Origin: Eutreptiella sp. 'Long Island Sound 2002' | Lineage: Eukaryota; Euglenozoa; Euglenophyceae; Eutreptiales; Eutreptiaceae | Length of the DNA stretch: 64,000 nucleotides | Direction: 5' to 3' | Assembly: GCA_964036045.1 (NCBI GenBank) | Contig: OZ038380.1 | Coordinates: forward strand, 165,361,872 to 165,425,871 | Shown: positions 34,640 to 47,640 of the stretch, piece after piece | Layout of the letters: each line of letters starts with the position of its first letter | How positions within the stretch are numbered: position 1 is the stretch's first letter | The notes under the pieces: model-generated | The model's input: only the letters and a program-made list of their open reading frames with translations | What the model was told of the DNA's origin: nothing | The model's database searches: none | Made by a program: the position numbers and the translations under genes

Positions 34640-37240
34640 GGTCTGCGCTCATGCACAGCCCCAGTCTGCGCTCATGCGCAGCCCCAGTCTGCGCTCATGC
34701 GCAGCCCCAGTCTGCGCTCATGCGCAGCCCCAGTCTGCGCTCATGCGCAGCCCCAGTCTGCGCCCCTGCGCAGCCCCAGTCTGCGCTCATGCACAGCCCC
34801 AGTCTGCGCTCATGCGCAGCCCCAGTCTGCGCTCATGCGCAGCCCCAGTCTGCGCTCATGCGCAGCCCCAGTCTGCGCTCATGCACAGCCCCAGTCTGCG
34901 CTCATGCACAGCCCCAGTCTGCGCTCATGGGCAGCCCCAGTCTGCGCCCCTGTGCAGCCCCAGTCTGCGCTCATGCACAGCCCCAGTCTGCGCTCATGCG
35001 CAGCCCCAGTCTGCGCTCATGCGCAGCCCGAGTCTGCGCTCATGCACAGCCCCAGTCTGCGCTCATGCGCAGCCCCAGTCTGCGCTCATGCACAGCCCCA
35101 GTCTGCGCTCATGTGCAGCCCTAGTCTGCGCCCATGCGCAACCCCTGTCTGCGCTCCTGCGAAGCCCCAGTCTGCGCTCATGCGCAGCCCCAGTCTGCGC
35201 CCATGCGCAGCCCCAGTCTCCGCCCATGCGCAGCCCCAGTCTGCGCTCATGCGCAGCCCCAGTCTGCGCTCATGTGCAGCCCCAGTCTGCGCTCATGCGC
35301 AGCCCCAGTCTGCGCTCCTGCGCAGCCCCAGTCTGCGCTCATGGGCAGCCCCAGTCTGCGCTAATGTGCAGCCCCAGTCTGCGCTCATGCACAGCCCCAG
35401 TCTGCGCTCATGCACAGCCCCAGTCTGCGCCCCTGCGCAGCCCCAGTCTGCGCTAATGTGCAGCCCCAGTCTGCGCTCATGCGCAGCCCCAGTCTGCGCT
35501 CATGCGCAGCCCCAGTCTGCGCTCATGCACAGCCCCAGTCTGCGCTCATGTGCAGCCCCAGTCTGCGCTCCTGCGCAGCCCCAGTCTGCGCTCATGGGCA
35601 GCCCCAGTCTGCGCTCATGCACAGCCCCAGTCTGCGCTCATGCACAGCCCCAGTCTGCGCTCATGCACAGCCCCAGTCTGCGCTCATGCGCAGCCCCAGT
35701 CTGCGCTCATGGGCAGCCCCAGTCTGCGCCCATGCACAGCCCCAGTCTGCGCCCATGCACAGCCCCAGTCTGCGCTCATGCGCAGCCCCAGTCTGCGCTC
35801 ATGCACAGCCCCAGTCTGCGCTCATGCACAGCCCCAGTCTGCGCTCATGGGCAGCCCCAGTCTGCGCTCATGCGCAGCCCCAGTCTGCGCTCATGCGCAG
35901 CCCCAGTCTGCGCTCATGCGCAGCCCCAGTCTGCGCCCCTGCGCAGCCCCAGTCTGCGCCCCTGCGCAGCCCCAGTCTGCGCCCCTGCGCAGCCCCAGTC
36001 TGCGCCCATGCACAGCCCCAGTCTGCGCCCCTGCGCAGCCCCGGTCTGCGCTCATGCACAGCCCCAGTCTGCGCTCATGCGCAGCCCCAGTCTGCGCTCA
36101 TGCGCAGCCCCAGTCTGCGCTCATGCGCAGCCCCAGTCTGCGCTCATGCGCAGCCCCAGTCTGCGCCCCTGCGCAGCCCCAGTCTGCGCTCATGCACAGC
36201 CCCAGTCTGCGCTCATGCGCAGCCCCAGTCTGCGCTCATGCGCAGCCCCAGTCTGCGCTCATGCGCAGCCCCAGTCTGCGCTCATGCACAGCCCCAGTCT
36301 GCGCTCATGCACAGCCCCAGTCTGCGCTCATGGGCAGCCCCAGTCTGCGCCCCTGTGCAGCCCCAGTCTGCGCTCATGCACAGCCCCAGTCTGCGCTCAT
36401 GCGCAGCCCCAGTCTGCGCTCATGCGCAGCCCCAGTCTGCGCTCATGCACAGCCCCAGTCTGCGCTCATGCGCAGCCCCAGTCTGCGCTCATGCGCAGCC
36501 CCAGTCTGCGCTCATGTGCAGCCCTAGTCTGCGCCCATGCGCAACCCCTGTCTGCGCTCCTGCGAAGCCCCAGTCTGCGCTCATGCGCAGCCCCAGTCTG
36601 CGCCCATGCGCAGCCCCAGTCTCCGCCCATGCGCAGCCCCAGTCTGCGCTCATGCGCAGCCCCAGTCTGCGCTCATGTGCAGTCCCAGTCTGCGCTCATG
36701 CGCAGCCCCAGTCTGCGCTCCTGCGCAGCCCCAGTCTGCGCTCATGGGCAGCCCCAGTCTGCGCTAATGTGCAGCCCCAGTCTGCGCTCATGCACAGCCC
36801 CAGTCTGCGCTCATGCACAGCCCCAGTCTGCGCCCCTGCGCAGCCCCAGTCTGCGCTAATGTGCAGCCCCAGTCTGCGCTCATGCGCAGCCCCAGTCTGC
36901 GCTCATGCGCAGCCCCAGTCTGCGCTCATGCACAGCCCCAGTCTGCGCTCATGTGCAGCCCCAGTCTGCGCTCCTGCGCAGCCCCAGTCTGCGCTCATGG
37001 GCAGCCCCAGTCTGCGCTCATGCACAGCCCCAGTCTGCGCTCATGCACAGCCCCAGTCTGCGCTCATGCACAGCCCCAGTCTGCGCTCATGCGCAGCCCC
37101 AGTCTGCGCTCATGGGCAGCCCCAGTCTGCGCCCATGCACAGCCCCAGTCTGCGCCCATGCACAGCCCCAGTCTGCGCTCATGCGCAGCCCCAGTCTGCG
37201 CTCATGCACAGCCCCAGTCTGCGCTCATGCACAGCCCCAG
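34640..37240. repeat. 1403-bp (61-monomer) tandem duplication
   Basis: Rare variants repeat exactly 1403 bp apart: CCCCGGTCTG at 34640 and 36043, and CCCTAGTCTGCGCCC followed by CAACCCCTGTCTG (AA at 35140 and 36543) and CTGCGAAGCCCC. The order of units matches from about 34640 to 35840 against 36043 to 37240. Both copies carry GCTAATGTGCAG units, which put stop codons in one forward frame at the same relative positions. Confidence 0.9.
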
Positions 37241-40200
37241 TCTGCGCTCATGCGCAGCCCCAGTCTGCGCTCATGCACAGCCCCAGTCTGTGCTCATGCG
37301 CAGCCCCAGTCTGCGCTCATGCGCAGCCCCAGTCTGCGCTCATGCGCAGCCCCAGTCTGCGCCCCTGCGCAGCCCCAGTCTGCGCTCATGGGCAGCCCCA
37401 GTCTGCGCTCATGCGCAGCCCCAGTCTGCGCTCATGGGCAGCCCCAGTCTGCGCTCATGCGCAGCCCCAGTCTGCGCTCATGGGCAGCCCCAGTCTGCGC
37501 CCCTGCGCAGCCCCAGTCTGCGCCCCTGCGCAGCCCCAGTCTGCGCTCATGGGCAGCCCCAGTCTGCGCTCATGCGCAGCCCCAGTCTGCGCTCATGCAC
37601 AGCCCCAGTCTGCGCTCATGCACAGCCCCAGTCTGCGCTCATGCGCAGCCCCAGTCTGCGCTCATGCACAGCCCCAGTCTGTGCTCATGCGCAGCCCCAG
37701 TCTGCGCTCATGCGCAGCCCCAGTCTGCGCTCATGCGCAGCCCCAGTCTGCGCCCCTGCGCAGCCCCAGTCTGCGCTCATGGGCAGCCCCAGTCTGCGCT
37801 CATGCGCAGCCCCAGTCTGCGCTCATGGGCAGCCCCAGTCTGCGCTCATGCACAGCCCCAGTCTGCGCCCATGCGCAGCCCCAGTCTGCGCTCATGTGCA
37901 GCCGCAGTCTGCGCTCATGCGCAGCCCCAGTCTGCGCTCATGTGCAGCCCCAGTCTGCGCTCATGCACAGCCCCAGTCTGCGCCCCTGCGCAGCCCCAGT
38001 CTGCGCTCATGCTCAGCCCCAGTCTGCGCTCATGTGCAGCCCCAGTCTGCGCTCATGCGCAGCCCCAGTCTGCGCTCATGCGCAGCCCCAGTCTGCGCTC
38101 ATGCGCAGCCCCAGTCTGCGCTCATGCGCAGCCCCAGTCTGCGCTCATGCGCAGCCCCAGTCTGCGCTCATGCGCAGCCCCAGTCTGCGCTCCTGCACAG
38201 CCCCAGTCTGCGCTCATGCGCAGCCCCAGTCTGCGCCCATGCGCAGGCCCAGTCTGCGCTCATGCGCAGCCCCAGTCTGCGCTCCTGCGCAGCCCCAGTC
38301 TGCGCTCATGGGCAGCCCCAGTCTGCGCTCCTGCGTAGCCCCAGTCTGCGCTCATGCGCAGCCCCAGTCTGCGCTCATGCGCAGCCCCAGTATGCGCTCA
38401 TGTGCAGCCCCAGTCTGCGCTCATGCGCAGCCCCAGTCTGCGCTCCTGCGCAGCCCCAGTCTGCGCTCATGCGCAGCCCCAGTCTGCGCTCATGCGCAGC
38501 CCCAGTCTGCGCTCATGTGCAGCCCCAGTCTGCGCTCATGCGCAGCCCCAGTCTGCGCTCATGCGCAGCCCCAGACTGCACTCATGCGCAGCCCCAGTCT
38601 GCGCTCATGCGCAGCCCCAGTCTGCGCCCCTGCGCAGCCCCAGTCTGCGCTCATGGGCAGCCCCAGTCTGCGCTCATGCGCAGCCCCAGTCTGCGCTCAT
38701 GCGCAGCCCCAGTCTGCGCTCATGCACAGCCCCAGTCTGCGCCCATGCGCAGCCCCAGTCTGCGCTCATGTGCAGCCGCAGTCTGCGCTCATGCGCAGCC
38801 CCAGTCTGCGCTCATGTGCAGCCCCAGTCTGCGCTCATGCGCAGCCCCAGTCTGCGCTCATGCGCAGCCCCAGTCTGCGCCCCTGCGCAGCCCCAGTCTG
38901 CGCTCATGCACAGCCCCAGTCTGCGCTCATGCGCAGCCCCAGTCTGCGCTCATGCGCAGCCCCAGTCTGCGCTCATGCACAGCCCCAGTCTGCGCTCATG
39001 GGCAGCCCCAGTCTGCGCTCCTGCGCAGCCCCAGTCTGCGCTCATGCGCAGCCCCAGTCTGCGCTCATGCGCAGCCCCAGTCTGCGCCCCTGCGCAGCCC
39101 CAGTCTGCGCCCCTGCGCAGCCCCAGTCTGCGCCCATGCACAGCCCCAGTCTGCGCCCCTGCGCAGCCCCAGTCTGCGCTCATGCACAGCCCCAGTCTGC
39201 GCTCATGCGCAGCCCCAGTCTGCGCTCATGCGCAGCCCCAGTCTGCGCTCATGCGCAGCCCCAGTCTGCGCTCATGCACAGCCCCAGTCTGCGCTCATGC
39301 ACAGCCCCAGTCTGCGCTCATGCGCAGCCCCAGTCTGCGCTCATGCGCAGCCCCAGTCTGCGCCCCTGCGCAGCCCCAGTCTGCGCCCCTGCGCAGCCCC
39401 AGTCTGCGCCCATGCACAGCCCCAGTCTGCGCCCCTGCGCAGCCCCGGTCTGCGCTCATGCACAGCCCCAGTCTGCGCTCATGCGCAGCCCCAGTCTGCG
39501 CTCATGCGCAGCCCCAGTCTGCGCTCATGTGCAGCCCCAGTCTGCGCTCATGCGCAGCCCCAGTCTGCGCTCCTGCGCAGCCCCAGTCTGCGCCCATGGG
39601 CAGCCCCAGTCTGCGCTCATGCGCAGCCCCAGTCTGCGCCCATGCGCAGCCCCAGTCTCCGCCCATGCGCAGCCCCAGTCTGCGCTCATGCGCAGCCCCA
39701 GTCTGCGCTCATGTGCAGCCCCAGTCTGCGCTCATGCGCAGCCCCAGTCTGCGCTCCTGCGCAGCCCCAGTCTGCGCCCATGGGCAGCCCCAGTCTGCGC
39801 TCATGCGCAGCCCCAGTCTGCGCTCATGCGCAGCCCCAGTCTGCGCTCCTGCGCAGCCCCAGTCTGCGCCCAGGCGCAGCCCCAGTCTGCGCCCATGGGC
39901 AGCCCCAGTCTGCGCTCATGCGCAGCCCCAGTCTGCGCTCATGCGCAGCCCCAGTCTGCGCTCATGCGCAGCCCCAGTCTGCGCCCGTGCGCAGCCCCAG
40001 TCTGCGCTCATGCGCAGCCCCAGTCTGCGCTCATGCGCAGCCCCAGTCTGCGCTCCTGCGCAGCCCCAGTCTGCGCTCCTGCGCAGCCCCAGTCTGCGCT
40101 CATGCGCAGCCCCAGTCTGCGCCCCTGCGCAGCCCCAGTCTGCGCCCCTGCGCAGCCCCAGTCTGCGCTCATGCGCAGCCCCAGTCTGCGCTCATGCGCA

Positions 40201-43200
40201 GCCCCAGTCTGCGCTCATGCGCAGCCCCAGTCTGCGCTCATGCGCAGCCCCAGTCTGCGCTCATGCGCAGCCCCAGTCTGCGCTCATGCGCAGCCCCAGT
40301 CTGCGCTCATGCGCAGCCCCAGTCTGCGCTCATGCGCAGCCCCAGTCTGCGCCCCTGCGCAGCCCCAGTCTGCGCCCCTGCGCAGCCCCAGTCTGCGCCC
40401 ATGCACAGCCCCAGTCTGCGCCCCTGCGCAGCCCCGGTCTGCGCTCATGCACAGCCGCAGTCTGCGCTCATGCGCAGCCCCAGTCTGCGCTCATGCGCAG
40501 CCCCAGTCTGCGCTCATGCGCAGCCCCAGTCTGCGCTCATGCGCAGCCCCAGTCTGCGCTCATGCGCAGCCCCAGTCTGCGCCCCTGCGCAGCCCCAGTC
40601 TGCGCTCATGCACAGCCCCAGTCTGCGCTCATGCGCAGCCCCAGTCTGCGCTCATGCGCAGCCCCAGTCTGCGCTCATGCACAGCCCCAGTCTGCGCTCA
40701 TGCACAGCCCCAGTCTGCGCTCATGGGCAGCCCCAGTCTGCGCCCCTGTGCAGCCCCAGTCTGCGCTCATGCACAGCCCCAGTCTGCGCTCATGCGCAGC
40801 CCCAGTCTGCGCTCATGCGCAGCCCCAGTCTGCGCTCATGCACAGCCCCAGTCTGCGCTCATGCGCAGCCCCAGTCTGCGCTCATGCGCAGCCCCAGTCT
40901 GCGCTCATGTGCAGCCCCAGTCTGCGCCCATGCGCAACCCCTGTCTGCGCTCCTGCGCAGCCCCAGTCTGCGCTCATGCGCAGCCCCAGTCTGCGCCCAT
41001 GCGCAGCCCCAGTCTCCGCCCATGCGCAGCCCCAGTCTGCGCTCATGCGCAGCCCCAGTCTGCGCTCATGTGCAGCCCCAGTCTGCGCTCATGCGCAGCC
41101 CCAGTCTGCGCTCCTGCGCAGCCCCAGTCTGCGCCCATGGGCAGCCCCAGTCTGCGCTAATGTGCAGCCCCAGTCTGCGCTCATGCACAGCCCCAGTCTG
41201 CGCTCATGCACAGCCCCAGTCTGCGCCCCTGCGCAGCCCCAGTCTGCGCTAATGTGCAGCCCCAGTCTGCGCTCATGCGCAGCCCCAGTCTGCGCTCATG
41301 CGCAGCCCCAGTCTGCGCTCATGCACAGCCCCGGTCTGCGCTCATGTGCAGCCCCAGTCTGCGCTCCTGCGCAGCCCCAGTCTGCGCTCATGGGCAGCCC
41401 CAGTCTGCGCTCATGCACAGCCCCAGTCTGCGCTCATGCACAGCCCCAGTCTGCGCTCATGCACAGCCCCAGTCTGCGCTCATGCGCAGCCCCAGTCTGC
41501 GCTCATGGGCAGCCCCAGTCTGCGCTCATGCACAGCCCCAGTCTGCGCCCATGCACAGCCCCAGTCTGCGCTCATGCGCAGCCCCAGTCTGCGCTCATGC
41601 ACAGCCCCAGTCTGCGCTCATGCACAGCCCCAGTCTGCGCTCATGGGCAGCCCAAGTCTGCGCTCCTGCGCAGCCCCAGTCTGTGCTCATGCGCAGCCCC
41701 AGTCTGCGCTCATGCGCAGCCCCAGTCTGCGCTCATGCGCAGCCCCAGTCTGCGCCCCTGCGCAGCCCCAGTCTGCGCTCATGGGCAGCCCCAGTCTGCG
41801 CTCATGCGCAGCCCCAGTCTGCGCTCATGGGCAGCCCCAGTCTGCGCTCATGCACAGCCCCAGTCTGCGCCCATGCGCAGCCCCAGTCTGCGCTCATGTG
41901 CAGCCGCAGTCTGCGCTCATGCGCAGCCCCAGTCTGCGCTCATGTGCAGCCCCAGTCTGCGCTCATGCACAGCCCCAGTCTGCGCCCCTGCGCAGCCCCA
42001 GTCTGCGCTCATGCTCAGCCCCAGTCTGCGCTCATGTGCAGCCCCAGTCTGCGCTCATGCGCAGCCCCAGTCTGCGCTCATGCGCAGCCCCAGTCTGCGC
42101 TCATGCGCAGCCCCAGTCTGCGCTCATGCGCAGCCCCAGTCTGCGCTCATGCACAGCCCCAGTCTGCGCTCATGCGCAGCCCCAGTCTGCGCTCCTGCAC
42201 AGCCCCAGTCTGCGCTCATGCGCAGCCCCAGTCTGTGCCCATGCGCAGGCCCAGTCTGCGCTCATGCGCAGCCCCAGTCTGCGCTCCTGCGCAGCCCCAG
42301 TCTGCGCTCATGGGCAGCCCCAGTCTGCGCTCCTGCGTAGCCCCAGTCTGCGCTCATGCGCAGCCCCAGTCTGCGCTCATGCGCAGCCCCAGTATGCGCT
42401 CATGTGCAGCCCCAGTCTGCGCTCATGCGCAGCCCCAGTCTGCGCTCCTGCGCAGCCCCAGTCTGCGCTCATGCGCAGCCCCAGTCTGCGCTCATGCGCA
42501 GCCCCAGTCTGCGCTCATGTGCAGCCCCAGTCTGCGCTCATGCGCAGCCCCAGTCTGCGCTCATGCGCAGCCCCAGACTGCACTCATGCGCAGCCCCAGT
42601 CTGCGCTCATGTGCAGCCGCAGTCTGCGCTCATGCGCAGCCCCAGTCTGCGCTCATGTGCAGCCCCAGTCTGCGCTCATGCGCAGCCCCAGTCTGCGCTC
42701 ATGGGCAGCCCCAGTCTGCGCCCCTGCGCAGCCCCAGTCTGCGCTCATGCACAGCCCCAGTCTGCGCTCATGCGCAGCCCCAGTCTGCGCTCATGCGCAG
42801 CCCCAGTCTGCGCTCATGCGCAGCCCCAGTCTGCGCTCATGCACAGCCCCAGTCTGCGCTCATGCACAGCCCCAGTCTGCGCTCATGGGCAGCCCCAGTC
42901 TGCGCTCCTGCGCAGCCCCAGTCTGCGCTCATGCGCAGCCCCAGTCTGCGCTCATGCGCAGCCCCAGTCTGCGCTCCTGCGCAGCCCCAGTCTGCGCCCC
43001 TGCGCAGCCCCAGTCTGCGCCCATGCACAGCCCCAGTCTGCGCCCCTGCGCAGCCCCAGTCTGCGCTCATGCACAGCCCCAGTCTGCGCTCATGCGCAGC
43101 CCCAGTCTGCGCTCATGCGCAGCCCCAGTCTGCGCTCATGCGCAGCCCCAGTCTGCGCTCATGCGCAGCCCCAGTCTGCGCTCATGCGCAGCCCCAGTCT

Positions 43201-46200
43201 GCGCCCCTGCGCAGCCCCAGTCTGCGCTCATGCACAGCCCCAGTCCGCGCTCATGCGCAGCCCCAGTCTGCGCTCATGCGCAGCCCCAGTCTGCGCTCAT
43301 GCACAGCCCCAGTCTGCGCTCATGCACAGCCCCAGTCTGCGCTCATGGGCAGCCCCAGTCTGCGCTCCTGCGCAGCCCCAGTCTGCGCACATGCGCAGCC
43401 CCAGTCTGCGCTCATGCGCAGCCCCAGTCTGCGCTCATGCGCAGCCCCAGTCTGCGCCCCTGCGCAGCCCCAGTCTGCGCTCATGGGCAGCCCCAGTCTG
43501 CGCTCATGCGCAGCCCCAGTCTGCGCTCATGGGCAGCCCCAGTCTGCGCTCATGCACAGCCCCAGTCTGCGCCCATGCGCAGCCCCAGTCTGCGCTCATG
43601 TGCAGCCGCAGTCTGCGCTCATGCGCAGCCCCAGTCTGCGCTCATGTGCAGCCCCAGTCTGCGCTCATGCACAGCCCCAGTCTGCGCCCCTGCGCAGCCC
43701 CAGTCTGCGCTCATGCTCAGCCCCAGTCTGCGCTCATGTGCAGCCCCAGTCTGCGCCCCTGCGCAGCCCCAGTCTGCGCTCATGCGCAGCCCCAGTCTGC
43801 GCTCATGCGCAGCCCCAGTCTGCGCTCATGCGCAGCCCCAGTCTGCGCTCATGCACAGCCCCAGTCTGCGCTCATGCGCAGCCCCAGTCTGCGCTCCTGC
43901 ACAGCCCCAGTCTGCGCTCATGCGCAGCCCCAGTCTGCGCTCATGCGCAGCCCCAGTCTGCGCCCATGCGCAGCCCCAGTCTGCGCTCATGGGCAGCCCC
44001 AGTCTGCGCTCCTGCGCAGCCCCAGTCTGCGCTCATGGGCAGCCCCAGTCTGCGCTCCTGCGTAGCCCCAGTCTGCGCTCATGCGCAGCCCCAGTCTGCG
44101 CTCATGCGCAGCCCCAGTATGCGCTCATGTGCAGCCCCAGTCTGCGCTCATGCGCAGCCCCAGTCTGCGCTCCTGCGCAGCCCCAGTCTGCGCTCATGCG
44201 CAGCCCCAGTCTGCGCTCATGCGCAGCCCCAGTCTGCGCTCATGTGCAGCCCCAGTCTGCGCTCATGCGCAGCCCCAGTCTGCGCTCATGCGCAGCCCCA
44301 GACTGCACTCATGCGCAGCCCCAGTCTGCGCTCATGCGCAGCCCCAGTCTGCGCTCATGCGCAGCCCCAGTCTGCGCCCCTGCGCAGCCCCAGTCTGCGC
44401 TCATGGGCAGCCCCAGTCTGCGCTCATGCACAGCCCCAGTCTGCGCTCCTGCACAGCCCCAGTCTGCACTCATGCGCAGCCCCAGTCTGCGCTCATGCGC
44501 AGCCCCAGTCTGCGCTCATGCACAGCCCCAGTCTGCGCCCCTGCGCAGCCCCAGTCTGCGCCCCTGCGCAGCCCCAGTCTGCGCTCATGCGCAGCCCCAG
44601 TCTGCGCCCCTGCGCAGCCCCAGTCTGCGCCCCTGCGCAGCCCCAGTCTGCGCTCATGCACAGCCCCAGTCTGCGCCCCTGCGCAGCCCCAGTCTGCGCT
44701 CATGCGCAGCCCCAGTCTGCGCTCATGCACAGCCCCAGTCTGCGCTCATGCACAGCCCCAGTCTGCGCTCATGCACAGCCCCAGTCTGCGCTCATGGGCA
44801 GCCCCAGTCTGCGCTCATGCACAGCCCCATGCTGCGCTCATGCGCAGCCCCAGTCTGCGCTCATGCGCAGCCCCAGTCTGCGCTCATGCACAGCCCCATT
44901 CTGCGCTCCTGCGCAGCCCCAGTCTGTGCTCATGCGCAGCCCCAGTCTGCGCTCATGGGCAGCCCCAGTCTGCGCTCATGGGCAGCCCAAGTCTGCGCTC
45001 ATGCGCAGCCCCAGTCTGCGCTCATGCGCAGCCCCAGTCTGCGCCCCTGCGCAGCCCCAGTCTGCGCTCATGGGCAGCCCCAGTCTGCGCTCATGGGCAG
45101 CCCAAGTCTGCGCTCATGGGCAGCCCCAGTCTGCGCTCATGCGCAGCCCCAGTCTGCGCTCATGCACAGCCCCAGTCTGCGCTCATGCACAGCCCCAGTC
45201 TGCGCCCTTGCGCAGCCCCAGTCTGCGCTCATGGGCAGCCCCAGTCTGCGCTCATGCGCAGCCCCAGTCTGCGCCCCTGCGCAGCCCCAGTCTGCGCTCA
45301 TGGGCAGCCCCAGTCTGCGCTCATGCGCAGCCCCAGTCTGCGCCCCTGTGCAGCCCCAGTCTGCGCTCATGCACAGCCCCAGTCTGCGCTTATGCGCAGC
45401 CCCAGTCTGCGCTCATGCGCAGCCCCAGTCTGCGCTCATGCGCAGCCCCAGTCTGCGCTCATGCGCAGCCCCAGTCTGCGCTCATGTGCAGCCCCAGTCT
45501 GCGCCCATGCGCAACCCCTGTCTGCGCCCATGCGCAGCCCCAGTCTGCGCCCATGCGCAGCCCCAGTCTCCGCCCATGCGCAGCCCCAGTATGCGCTCAT
45601 GCGCAGCCCCAGTCTGCGCTCATGTGCAGCCCCAGTCTGCGCTCATGCGCAGCCCCAGTCTGCGCTCCTGCGCAGCCCCAGTCTGCGCCCATGGGCAGCC
45701 CCAGTCTGCGCTCATGCGCAGCCCCAGTCTGCGCTCATGCGCAGCCCCAGTCTGCGCTCCTGCACAGCCCCAGTCTGCGCCCAGGCGCAGCCCCAGTCTG
45801 CGCCCATGGGCAGCCCCAGTCTGCGCTCATGCGCAGCCCCAGTCTGCGCTCATGCGCAGCCCCAGTCTGCGCTCATGCGCAGCCCCAGTCTGCGCTCATG
45901 CGGAGCCCCAGTCTGCGCTCATGCGCAGCCCCAGTCTGCGCTCATGCGCAGCCCCAGTCTGCGCCCCTGCGCAGCCCCAGTCTGCGCTCATGCACAGCCC
46001 CAGTCTGCGCTCATGCGCAGCCCCAGTCTGCGCCCCTGCGCAGCCCCAGTCTGCGCTCATGCACAGCCCCAGTCTGCGCTCATGCGCAGCCCCAGTCTGC
46101 GCTCATGCGCAGCCCCAGTCTGCGCTCATGCGCAGCCCCAGTCTGCGCTCATGCGCAGCCCCAGTCTGCGCTCCTGCACAGCCCCAGTCTGCGCTCATGC

Positions 46201-47640
46201 ACAGCCCCAGTCTGCGCTCATGCACAGCCCCAGTCTGCGCTCATGCGCAGCCCCAGTCTGCGCTCATGCGCAGCCCCAGTCTGCGCCCCTGCGCAGCCCC
46301 AGTCTGCGCCCCTGCGCAGCCCCAGTCTGTGCCCATGCACAGCCCCAGTCTGCGCCCCTGCGCAGCCCCAGTCTGCGCTCATGCACAGCCCCAGTCTGCG
46401 CTCATGCGCAGCCCCAGTCTGCGCTCATGCGCAGCCCCAGTCTGCGCTCATGCGCAGCCCCAGTCTGCGCTCATGCGCAGCCCCAGTCTGCGCTCATGCG
46501 CAGCCCCAGTCTGCGCCCCTGCGCAGCCCCAGTCTGCGCTCATGCACAGCCCCAGTCTGCGCTCATGCGCAGCCCCAGTCTGCGCTCATGCGCAGCCCCA
46601 GTCTGCGCTCATGCGCAGCCCCAGTCTGCGCTCATGCGCAGCCCCAGTCTGCGCTCCTGCGCAGCCCCAGTCTGCGCTCATGCGCAGCCCCAGTCTGCGC
46701 CCATGCGCAGCCCCAGTCTGCGCTCATGCGCAGCCCCAGTCTGCGCCCCTGCGCAGCCCCAGTCTGCGCTCATGGGCAGCCCCAGTCTGCGCTCATGCAC
46801 AGCCCCAGTCTGCGCTCATGCGCAGCCCCAGTCTGCGCTCATGCACAGCCCCAGTCTGCGCCCATGCGCAGCCCCAGTCTGCGCTCATGTGCAGCCGCAG
46901 TCTGCGCTCATGCGCAGCCCCAGTCTGCGCTCATGTGCAGCCCCAGTCTGCGCTCATGCACAGCCCCAGTCTGCGCCCCTGCGCAGCCCCAGTCTGCGCT
47001 CATGCTCAGCCCCAGTCTGCGCTCATGTGCAGCCCCAGTCTGCGCTCATGCGCAGCCCCAGTCTGCGCTCATGCGCAGCCCCAGTCTGCGCTCATGCGCA
47101 GCCCCAGTCTGCGCTCATGCGCAGCCCCAGTCTGCGCTCATGCACAGCCCCAGTCTGCGCTCATGCGCAGCCCCAGTCTGCGCTCCTGCACAGCCCCAGT
47201 CTGCGCTCATGCGCAGCCCCAGTCTGCGCTCATGCGCAGCCCCAGTCTGCGCTCATGCGCAGCCCCAGTCTGCGCCCATGCGCAGCCCCAGTCTGCGCTC
47301 ATGCGCAGCCCCAGTCTGCGCTCCTGCGCAGCCCCAGTCTGCGCTCATGGGCAGCCCCAGTCTGCGCTCCTGCGTAGCCCCAGTCTGCGCTCCTGCGCAG
47401 CCCCAGTCTGCGCTCATGCGCAGCCCCAGTATGCGCTCATGTGCAGCCCCAGTCTGCGGTCATGCGCAGCCCCAGTCTGCGCTCCTGCGCAGCCCCAGTC
47501 TGCGCTCATGCGCAGCCCCAGTCTGCGCTCATGCGCAGCCCCAGTCTGCGCTCATGTGCAGCCCCAGTCTGCGCTCATGCGCAGCCCCAGTCTGCGCTCA
47601 TGCGCAGCCCCAGACTGCACTCATGCGCAGCCCCACTCTG
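37241..47640. repeat. Nested 1.7, 3.3 and 4.0-4.6 kb duplications
   Basis: A marker cluster consists of CTGCGTAGCCCC, AGTATGCGCTCATGTG, and then CAGACTGCACTC about 240 bp on. It occurs at 38336, 42338, 44063 and 47375 (position of the T in GCGTAG), spaced 4002, 1725 and 3312 bp (174, 75 and 144 monomers). The CAACCCC marker at 36543, 40936 and 45513 gives 4393 and 4577 bp (191 and 199 monomers). Unequal spacings between markers that otherwise keep their order mean blocks of whole monomers were lost or gained inside copies. For example, 391 bp (17 monomers) separates the 4393 and 4002 offsets. Confidence 0.84.

Larger units (their letters stand above)
17511..45370. repeat. Recurring ATGGGCAG-rich module, eight dispersed copies
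   Basis: A module of about ten monomers has a fixed order of ATGGGCAG, GCCCCTGCG, GCCCATGCG or GCCCTTGCG, and usually GCCCCTGTGCAG units. It recurs with equivalent edges at about 17511, 20294, 22479, 25377, 27884, 31199, 32339 and 45137. Spacings are 2783, 2185, 2898, 2507, 3315, 1140 and 12798 bp. The first four are exact multiples of 23. The others are exact once the +3 and -13 base units between them are counted. This is the clearest sign of a 2-3 kb irregular higher-order organisation in the middle of the array. Confidence 0.82.
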
